Under the pieces are notes generated by a model, which saw nothing but the letters and a program-made list of their open reading frames with translations, made no database searches and had not been told where the DNA came from. Both the position numbers and the translations under genes were made by a program. Below, in pieces: positions 57,266-64,000 of a DNA stretch of 64,000 nucleotides. Within the stretch, counting starts at the first letter, position 1; every line of letters begins with the position of its first letter. Source of the DNA: Candidatus Woesearchaeota archaeon (GTDB taxonomy: Archaea; Nanobdellota; Nanobdellia; Woesearchaeales; ARS49); assembly GCA_030750765.1 (NCBI GenBank), contig JASMHM010000003.1, positions 1 to 64,000 on the forward strand, read 5' to 3'.

Positions 57266-58465
57266 ATGGGAAAAATAGCACCAGTATCATCAAAGTACAT
57301 CATTCATACGACCATAAAGATTGAAGGCATCGTAGACAAACCAGATGTCATAGGCGCAGTATTTGGGCAAACCGAAGGTTTGCTTGGCGCAGACTTAGAA
57401 CTAAGAGAGTTACAACGCTCTGGTAGAATCGGCCGCATCGAAGTGGATGTAGACACCAGAAGCGGAAAAACAGAAGGGTCCATAGTCATTCCTTCTAGCT
57501 TAGACAAGGCTGAGACAGCCATCGTAGGAGCTAGTTTAGAGATCATACAACGCATTGGACCGTGCAACGCCCAATTACGCGTAAAAAACATAGAAGACGT
57601 ACGTACGAGCAAGAGAAGCTTTGTGATTGAACGCGCAAAGGAACTCTTGCAAAGCCTACAAAACGAAGTCATGCCAGACTCTTCAGAGCTAGCAGACGAA
57701 GTGGGCGAAGCAGTACGTGTTATGGAAATCACCGAGTACGGTAGGGACAGACTCCCTGCAGGACCTGGCATTGCTGAAGCTGATGAAATAATCATCGTGG
57801 AAGGCAGAGCCGATGTTCTTTGCCTGTTGAAAAACGGATTCAAGAACGTTATCTCCCTGAACGGAACAAGCGTACCAAAGACCATCATAGAATTGTCACG
57901 ACAAAAAGACACCGTGGCTTTCGTAGATGGTGACAGAGGCGGCAACCTCATCATAAAAGAGTTGCTCTCTGTTGCTGAACTAGACTTTGTCACGCGAGCT
58001 CCAGATGGTAAGGAAGTGGAAGAGTTAGCAAAGAAGGAAATCCATAAAGCGTTGCGCAGCAGATTGACTGCTGAACAAGCAAAATTGGAACTCCAAGCAA
58101 ACGACACCACCAACAGAATTCGCAAGCCCATAGCAAGAAGTCGCGAATCACGCCCTAGCACAAGACGTGTAGTGTTGAAGGATGATGAAAAGAGCAAGTA
58201 CGGCAAGATGTTAGAAGGTCTTGTGGGAACACGCGGCGCTTTCATCCTAGACAACAAGATGAACGTCTTAGGCAAGGTACCAACATCAGAGTTGAGCACC
58301 ACGATAAAAAGCTTGAAGCAAGGCATCCACGCCATCGTGTTTGACGGCACTGCAGACGAAACATTAGTTCGTGTTGCAGAAAACGCCAACATCAAACACG
58401 TTGTTGCAATGGACGCAAAAACCTCAGGCAAGCGCGTGAACGTCATAACTGCAACCACGTTATGA
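57266..58465 (+). CDS. dnaG: archaeal DnaG-like primase
   Basis: KYIIHTTIKIEGIVDKPDVIGAVFGQTEGLLGADLELRELQRSGRIGRIEV, Toprim EIIIVEGRADVLCLLKNG, AFVDGDRGG. Confidence 0.96.
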   Translation: MGKIAPVSSKYIIHTTIKIEGIVDKPDVIGAVFGQTEGLLGADLELRELQRSGRIGRIEVDVDTRSGKTEGSIVIPSSLDKAETAIVGASLEIIQRIGPCNAQLRVKNIEDVRTSKRSFVIERAKELLQSLQNEVMPDSSELADEVGEAVRVMEITEYGRDRLPAGPGIAEADEIIIVEGRADVLCLLKNGFKNVISLNGTSVPKTIIELSRQKDTVAFVDGDRGGNLIIKELLSVAELDFVTRAPDGKEVEELAKKEIHKALRSRLTAEQAKLELQANDTTNRIRKPIARSRESRPSTRRVVLKDDEKSKYGKMLEGLVGTRGAFILDNKMNVLGKVPTSELSTTIKSLKQGIHAIVFDGTADETLVRVAENANIKHVVAMDAKTSGKRVNVITATTL

Positions 58466-58905
58466 AGCTAGCGCACTCTGTCGTAGTGAGCGTGTTTGTC
58501 AAAGACGAACCAATAATGCCTGTCAAAAAGGCACTTTCTTCTTTATTTCCTTTTTCTGTAACCAAATTGTTAGATCAAAAAAAAGTCACCGGTTTGGAAA
58601 AGCAAGATATCAACGTGCTTACCGTGAAACTCACCAAAGATAGCAACATCAATGCCTTTCTTGTCCATCTTCAAGAACAACTTAGCGACACGGACAAGAA
58701 GATGGTGCTGCAGCAAAAACACTCTAGACTAGATGCAGATCTAGCCTTCTATCTGCGTTTGGGAAAATCGCAACTCTTGAAAGAGAAATACAAGATCGTA
58801 GAAGGTGGGAACTGCTTCCATATTCGTATACTGCTTGCTTGCTATCCTAAGAGCAGGATACAGGGTCTCAAACTTATCGACGAGATACTAACGAAACCTA
58901 TATAA
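58462..58905 (+). CDS. RNA-binding protein (COG1325-like, exosome-associated)
   Basis: AHSVVVSVFVKDE..., follows dnaG; IRILLACYPKSRIQGLKLIDEIL. Confidence 0.6.
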   Translation: MKLAHSVVVSVFVKDEPIMPVKKALSSLFPFSVTKLLDQKKVTGLEKQDINVLTVKLTKDSNINAFLVHLQEQLSDTDKKMVLQQKHSRLDADLAFYLRLGKSQLLKEKYKIVEGGNCFHIRILLACYPKSRIQGLKLIDEILTKPI

Positions 58906-58928
58906 AGAAAAAGGTTTGCCTGTAAAGC

Positions 58929-59174
58929 ATGAGTAATCATGAACTTTGGAGCGTAGTCTTGGTAGGCATTGTAGCCCTTGCTGCAGTACTCATCCAGATG
59001 AACGTCGAAACGACAGGACAAGTCGTGAGCGACACAGTCTATGGAAGTGGAGCAGACCAAGGATACGCAGACACGGGAATTGGCGACGAAGGAAGGTATT
59101 TTGGCAATAGACTAACGCACAACACGGCAGACTATGACCAAGACCCCTATGCCGCAGGCCCCAACTATCAGTAA
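58929..59174 (+). CDS. secreted/anchored small protein with TG-type N-terminal signal
   Basis: MSNHELWSVVLVGIVALAAVLIQMNVETTGQVV. Confidence 0.65.
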   Translation: MSNHELWSVVLVGIVALAAVLIQMNVETTGQVVSDTVYGSGADQGYADTGIGDEGRYFGNRLTHNTADYDQDPYAAGPNYQ

Positions 59175-59206
59175 AGCTTAAGAAGCTCAACTTCTGAAAG
59201 CCCACC

Positions 59207-59761
59207 GTGAATAAGCAGACACTCTCTTTAGTCATTGTCGCGTTGGTAGCACTAAGCCTGATTGGTTTACAATCAAGAAATACAGGCATGGCTCAAGCCT
59301 ACCAGCATATCATGAAGGACTTTGACCAAACTCCTGAGTTTAATTGCTTGTACTACAACATTCTTAGAGAAATCATGCGAAAGCAAGAGCCCATAGCGCT
59401 CAAAAAGCAGATAGCTCGAGGTGAATACGACGCCAGCGTGGATTCTTACCTAGAACGAGGGTATCCTGCCAACGTGCTCATCACCGAACAATGGAAAGAC
59501 GTGTCCATCCAGCAATTCAGGCTAGAACGCCTAGACTGGGATAGATCAACCTACTGTGCGCTTGCTGCCAAAAAATGTGAAGGTGACGATTGGACAAGAG
59601 AAGCCATGATACTGGCTCAAGAATGCTATCAATGGTTCTCCCACTACCGAGCCCGAGTGCCAAGATGCTGTGAGAGAGAGCCAATACTCCCTACTGCGCT
59701 GCCACAATCACCCAACCTAGGAATGATAAAGTCCTGGAGCGACTACTATGACCCAGAGTAA
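59207..59761 (+). CDS. TG-type secreted Cys-containing protein, paralog A (GTG start)
   Basis: MNKQTLSLVIVALVALSLIGLQSRNTG; FDQTPEFNC; CYQWFSHYRARVPRCCEREP. Confidence 0.7.
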   Translation: MNKQTLSLVIVALVALSLIGLQSRNTGMAQAYQHIMKDFDQTPEFNCLYYNILREIMRKQEPIALKKQIARGEYDASVDSYLERGYPANVLITEQWKDVSIQQFRLERLDWDRSTYCALAAKKCEGDDWTREAMILAQECYQWFSHYRARVPRCCEREPILPTALPQSPNLGMIKSWSDYYDPE

Positions 59762-60428
59762 GCTCGTGGTGGTAGCTCTGCTAGCCATAGTGGCCATGAT
59801 GTCACTGCAACAGCCAGGGGCCACAGGAGATTTCTCGTTTGACAAACGATTCAAAAAGTTTGACCAAGAACCTGAATATTTATGCATGGTCAACGAGATA
59901 CTCGACCTGGCAAGAGGAGAACGCAACAGACTTGCTCTTGAGACACAACGAAACGAACAGCGTTTTAGCGGAAACATCCAACGATACAAAATCACAGGCA
60001 GTCCAGGAGAGATCCTGTTGGACAACCAGTGGGGCCAGGTAGCCGTGGTACGCCACCGACAAAGACTCTCCACTTGGGACTTGGGAGTGTACTGTGATAC
60101 CGCCGTACCTCGATGCACCAGAGACCAAAGAAAGATACGAGACCTCATGCCACAATGCAGAACCTGGTTCCGACACTATCGTACCGCACGACCAGAATGC
60201 TGTGATGAACGACCCGATCTTCCACAAGTGGAAAGAAAATACGGCAGGACAATATATCCCGCTCCCTATCGTGTCACAGTCAGAACAGGAGAGGAAGAAG
60301 AAGAAAATGAGGTGACCAGCAAAAAGAGCACACCGATAAGTGAATTAGAGTGCGGGAAGAACCCGCAGCAGGACCAACTCTTGTGTGCCCGGGCCAACAA
60401 GTGCTGCCAGAACAAGGACACGGTTTAG
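59748..60428 (+). CDS. TG-type secreted Cys-containing protein, paralog B
   Basis: MTQSKLVVVALLAIVAMMSLQQPGATG; FDQEPEYLC; CRTWFRHYRTARPECCDERP. Confidence 0.7.
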   Translation: MTQSKLVVVALLAIVAMMSLQQPGATGDFSFDKRFKKFDQEPEYLCMVNEILDLARGERNRLALETQRNEQRFSGNIQRYKITGSPGEILLDNQWGQVAVVRHRQRLSTWDLGVYCDTAVPRCTRDQRKIRDLMPQCRTWFRHYRTARPECCDERPDLPQVERKYGRTIYPAPYRVTVRTGEEEEENEVTSKKSTPISELECGKNPQQDQLLCARANKCCQNKDTV

Positions 60429-60464
60429 GATCAGTTATTTATAGGAGGACACCAAAAAACAATC

Positions 60465-61793
60465 ATGGTTTATGAGATCATACTGGGGAGAGGGAAAAAG
60501 GATCGAGACAAGTTCGGCACCACAGGGTGTGTGTTCCTCGCGAAGCAGTATGTAAAGATGGCACAGATCACCGCCCTCGCCCAAAAAGTGTTCTTAGACA
60601 TGAACAACGCACATGTCGTGTTTGTTTGCGGAAAACGCGGATCAGGCAAATCGTATTGTATGGGAGTCATAGCAGAAGGCATCGTAGAATTGCCCGAGCA
60701 GTTCAAGAAGAAGTTAAGCGTGATACTCCTAGACACGATGGGGATCTACTGGACGATGAAATACCCCAACCACAAAGATGAGAGCATGCTCAACGAGTGG
60801 GATCTCCACGGTAAAGGTTTCAATGACGTGAAAATATACACGCCAGAAGGGTATTACCATGATTACAAGAAGCAAGGCATCCCTACTGATGTGCCATTCA
60901 GCATCAAACCCTCAGAACTAACAACCGAAGACTGGTTCATCAGCTTTGAGATAAACTCTACCGACCCCCTAGGCGCGTTCATCGAAAAAGTTATACTCAC
61001 GATTAAAGAAGAAAAGGAAGACTACGACATTGACGACATCATCGCACAAATAAGGATGGAAGAAGAAGAGCCACACATGAAGTTGGCAGCCACCAACAGA
61101 TTTTTGGTTGCGAAAAGTTGGGGTCTGTTCAGCAAAGAAGGAACGAGCATCAAAGAACTTGCCACCGGAGGCCAGATTACCGTGCTGGATCTGAGCTGTT
61201 ATGGAACGATGCCAGGAGGATGGAAGGTCAAGAACCTTGCCATGGGCATAATTTGCAAGCGATTGTTCATCGAGCGCATGATGGTGAGAAAGTTTGAAGA
61301 GTTTGACAGCATTGAACAAGCCGTCCACTACTTGGAGAAGCCGGAAGAGAAAGACCACAGTAAAGACATGCCACTCGTCTGGATCATGATAGATGAGGCA
61401 CACGAGTTCCTACCAAGAACAGGGAAAACCGCAGCGTCGGATGCACTGATCACGTTGTTGCGAGAGGGCCGCCAGCCAGGTTTGGCCATGGTAATGGTGA
61501 CGCAACAACCCGGCAAGATCCACACAGACGCACTCACCCAGTCAGACATCGTTCTCTCTCATAGACTAACCGCAAAAATAGATACTGACGCGCTAGGAAT
61601 GTTGATGCAGTCCTACTTGCGAACAGGACTGGACAAACAATTAGAGGTTTTGCCACAAATTACCGGAGCGTGCTTAGCCATCGATGACGTGAACGAAAGA
61701 ATCTTCCCTATGCAGATACGTCCGAGAAGCTCATGGCACGGCGGCTCTGCCCCCAAGATCATGGAAGATAAGAAAGATCCGTTCGCATTCTAA
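60465..61793 (+). CDS. HerA-like FtsK-superfamily ATPase
   Basis: VVFVCGKRGSGKSYCMGVIAEGI Walker A; LVWIMIDEAHEFLP Walker B; LLREGRQPGLAMVMVTQQPGKIHTDALTQSDIVLSHRL. Confidence 0.88.
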   Translation: MVYEIILGRGKKDRDKFGTTGCVFLAKQYVKMAQITALAQKVFLDMNNAHVVFVCGKRGSGKSYCMGVIAEGIVELPEQFKKKLSVILLDTMGIYWTMKYPNHKDESMLNEWDLHGKGFNDVKIYTPEGYYHDYKKQGIPTDVPFSIKPSELTTEDWFISFEINSTDPLGAFIEKVILTIKEEKEDYDIDDIIAQIRMEEEEPHMKLAATNRFLVAKSWGLFSKEGTSIKELATGGQITVLDLSCYGTMPGGWKVKNLAMGIICKRLFIERMMVRKFEEFDSIEQAVHYLEKPEEKDHSKDMPLVWIMIDEAHEFLPRTGKTAASDALITLLREGRQPGLAMVMVTQQPGKIHTDALTQSDIVLSHRLTAKIDTDALGMLMQSYLRTGLDKQLEVLPQITGACLAIDDVNERIFPMQIRPRSSWHGGSAPKIMEDKKDPFAF

Positions 61794-61969
61794 GAAAAAC
61801 TTGTCACCAAGCTAGAGATGAACATGAGGATAAAGGCAACAGCGAAAGCAAAGCCAAAACTCATGTTTATCTCCCAAACATACGTAACCGAGATGGTGAA
61901 TCCAATTATACTCGCGATAAACATCGCAGTAGCCGGACTGTGGATCATCTTGTACTGGTAGGAGCCCAT
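61790..61969 (-). CDS. 59-aa two-TM membrane protein (below ORF-track cutoff)
   Basis: Translated by eye: MGSYQYKMIHSPATAMFIASIIGFTISVTYVWEINMSFGFAFAVAFILMFISSLVTSFS. Confidence 0.5.
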   Translation of the reverse strand: MGSYQYKMIHSPATAMFIASIIGFTISVTYVWEINMSFGFAFAVAFILMFISSLVTSFS

Positions 61970-62021
61970 ACACTTTTCCCAAAAAGAAGACTATTTATAT
62001 GTTTCCCCTCGCTAAGATGTA

Positions 62022-62887
62022 TGAAACATCCACTCGGGCCTACAACCAGCCTTGTTGTGCTCTTTATACTTGCCCAAGTGGTAGGACTCTTCATCACGCA
62101 AGCATACATCCCTGTAGAGGCAGGCGTTGTGGTGATCAAAGACTTGCCAACAGTTGCAGGTATGGAGATTGAAAGACCTGACGTACCCCCACAACAAGGA
62201 TTGTGGATAGTTGTGGGCGCTATCGTCGTTGGCACAGTACTCATGTTAGGCATTGTATGGATGGGAGCAGGATGGCTCTGGAAATTATGGTACTTTATGA
62301 GTGTATTAGTACTTCTTAACATCGCACTTGCGAGCGTGCTTGAACCCACGCCAAGCTTGGTGTTTGCGCTCATACTTGCCTTCTTGAAAACGTACAAGAA
62401 GTCCAGCATCGTCCACAATTTCACCGAAATATTAGTGTATGGTGGGTTAGCCGCCATCTTTGTTCCGCTGCTCAAAGAGCCCTGGATCATGCTTGTCTTA
62501 TTAGGGTTGATCAGCGTATATGACGTCATTGCAGTGAGAAAGACTCAGCACATGGTCAAGATGGCCAAATTCCAGATGGAACACAAAACCTTTGGGGGGA
62601 TCATGTTACAATATGGAAAAGAAGGTAAGCCAGGTAAGATCCCAAAGAATACTAAACCCGTAGGAGGGACTGCAATCCTGGGTGGAGGCGATATTGGCTT
62701 TCCTCTACTCTTCTTAGGAACGCTCTTGTATACTAGAGGGATGACCGCCAGCTTCATAGCCCTACCCTTTGTGGTAGCTTCCTTGGTGTATCTCTTATGG
62801 CAGTCAAAGAAAGACAAGTTCTACCCAGCAATGCCATTTCTTACTGTAGGTTGCTTGGCAGGCTATGCTATCGTGCTTCTTGTTTAG
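62022..62887 (+). CDS. presenilin/signal peptide peptidase-like intramembrane aspartyl protease
   Basis: Multi-TM with SVYDVIAV (YD) and ILGGGDIGFPLLF (GxGD) plus conserved C-terminal PAMPFL. Confidence 0.9.
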
Positions 62888-63322
62888 CTATGCACTAGCG
62901 GTTTTCTCTGCTAGACCAGAAGCGTATTTCCTTGCGGCAGCCGAGGTTCTTGCTATGCTTAGGGCGTGATCTGCCCAATCACAAACCGCCCCTACGTCTG
63001 TGGGAGCGGCAATGTAAGCAGAATGCTCTTCTGGCACGTCAATGCCTGCTTTGTTATCAATCACGTATGGCAAGCCTCTGCGCGCTAGGTCCTCTGCAAC
63101 AGATTCCCACCCCGGGACATATGTGCTGACCACCGCTAGACTTAAATCGGAGCCCCTCTCATCGAGCAACATAAGTGCACCAACCGTGTCTTCCTTGTGA
63201 AAGATAAGCCACCGCGGATGGCGGGCGTGGAGATCGCGCACAGTGCAGGCAGCAGTGCGTTCATGCTCCTCTAATACGAGCACGTCTGCGAATCTTAAAT
63301 GCTGCCAGATTATTTGTGACAT
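62888..63322 (-). CDS. hypothetical protein (144 aa)
   Basis: ORF convergent with presenilin-like gene; no family recognised. Confidence 0.5.
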   Translation of the reverse strand: MSQIIWQHLRFADVLVLEEHERTAACTVRDLHARHPRWLIFHKEDTVGALMLLDERGSDLSLAVVSTYVPGWESVAEDLARRGLPYVIDNKAGIDVPEEHSAYIAAPTDVGAVCDWADHALSIARTSAAARKYASGLAEKTASA

Positions 63323-63402
63323 TGTTTACCCAATGCCTGCATAGATTAAATATGTTATGGTTCGGCGGATAGGTTTTTAAGTAGGGAATGACTGCACACT
63401 CT

Positions 63403-63671
63403 TGCGGGCTAGACCGGGAGGGTAGCAGTCTCCTGCCTCGTCAATCTGCTTTAGATGAGGTCGAAGCTTGGAGGGCGGTTTTGTTTGTAAAAGCCGGTCT
63501 TGAGTCGGACGTTGAGGTCCTGTCCTGTTGGATGCTTATGCCAGGAATGGGTCAGGCGGGGAACCGAGCAGCCATAACTTTTATGGGTCATGCTTTCAGG
63601 GTCGCGGGACTGAGGAAGATTCAAGAGTCACTGGATTTTGCGTTCAAAATCCACCTTCTTGCGTGCCCGCA
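63403..63671 (+). ncRNA. ffs: signal recognition particle 7S RNA (archaeal SRP RNA)
   Basis: Terminal helix TGCGGGC/GCCCGCA; helix 8 signature GGGTCAGGCGGGGAACCGAGCAGCC; TATA-like tttttaag at ~63374. Confidence 0.88.
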
Positions 63672-63673
63672 CT

Positions 63674-64000
63674 TTATTCTACTAAGATAGCAGGCTTGCC
63701 GGGTAAGGCTTGCTTTGCCTTGTCATGGCTTGCTTTTTCTTCAGCAACAACCATGACTTCGGCCTCTAGTTGTAGTCCTTCTAAGAATTCCCTTTCCTGC
63801 TTTTCATCAAAGATGATAGCAGGGATGCGTTGTGGGCTGCTAACAAGTTTTGGAACCATTTTGGCGATGGCCTGACCGTGCGGCTTGAGTTTTCCACTCA
63901 TAAGAGATTGCATAATCTTGCCCACGTCTCGAGTATCCTTCATGAGCTCTTTGAGTTCAGCGTACAACGTTCTCTTCCAGGGAGCAGCGACGAATAGCGT
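63674..64000 (-). CDS. leuS: leucyl-tRNA synthetase, C-terminal part (runs off window)
   Basis: Frame open to window edge: TLFVAAPWKRTLYAELKELMKDTRDVGKIMQSLMSG...PGKPAILVE, archaeal LeuRS C-terminal pattern. Confidence 0.75.
   Translation of the reverse strand, partial: TLFVAAPWKRTLYAELKELMKDTRDVGKIMQSLMSGKLKPHGQAIAKMVPKLVSSPQRIPAIIFDEKQEREFLEGLQLEAEVMVVAEEKASHDKAKQALPGKPAILVE

Noticed and set aside
57304-58458. 384-aa antisense ORF over dnaG
   Set aside because: Sense strand encodes a full DnaG with conserved motifs; the antisense is compositionally random Ser/Leu-rich
63388-63875. Two plus-strand ORFs (100 and 115 aa)
   Set aside because: They overlay the SRP RNA and the leuS C-terminus

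Overview
This 64 kb window is gene-dense archaeal chromosome, and the gene set and style suggest a DPANN lineage (Woesearchaeota/Pacearchaeota-like; lineage is inference). Archaeal markers are aIF5A, L40e, L1-L10-L12, S24e/S27ae, Rpo7/Spt4/Rpo11, Cdc48, GatDE, Topo VI A+B, archaeal DnaG, ABCE1, a Lon-like protease, a presenilin-like protease, class I CCA transferase, NurA-like and HerA-like proteins, Rio1, and the SRP RNA. Four ordinary tRNAs are present plus one intron-containing tRNA-Arg(TCT). I saw no CRISPR array, transposon or prophage. The most interesting signals are: (1) a family of at least six short secreted/anchored proteins sharing an N-terminal hydrophobic segment that ends in a 'TG' motif, including a 416-aa protein with an exact 29-residue cysteine ladder and a tandem pair of Cys-rich paralogs; (2) three long structured leaders in an otherwise compact genome: a possible Thr/Met/Lys leader peptide before an ACT-less aspartokinase-like gene, a Leu-run leader whose stop codon sits inside a 14-bp hairpin, and a ~170-nt leader before dnaG with mutually exclusive pairings; (3) interrupted genes: ilvE with an in-frame TGA at the FEGI(R) position, cfa frameshifted at a G5 tract, and two other probable -1 homopolymer frameshifts; (4) a divergent Lon-like protease with degenerate Walker B; (5) tandem paralog families of unknown function; (6) an inverted-repeat operator centred on a TATA box. 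All functional calls come from reading motifs by eye; no database search was run.
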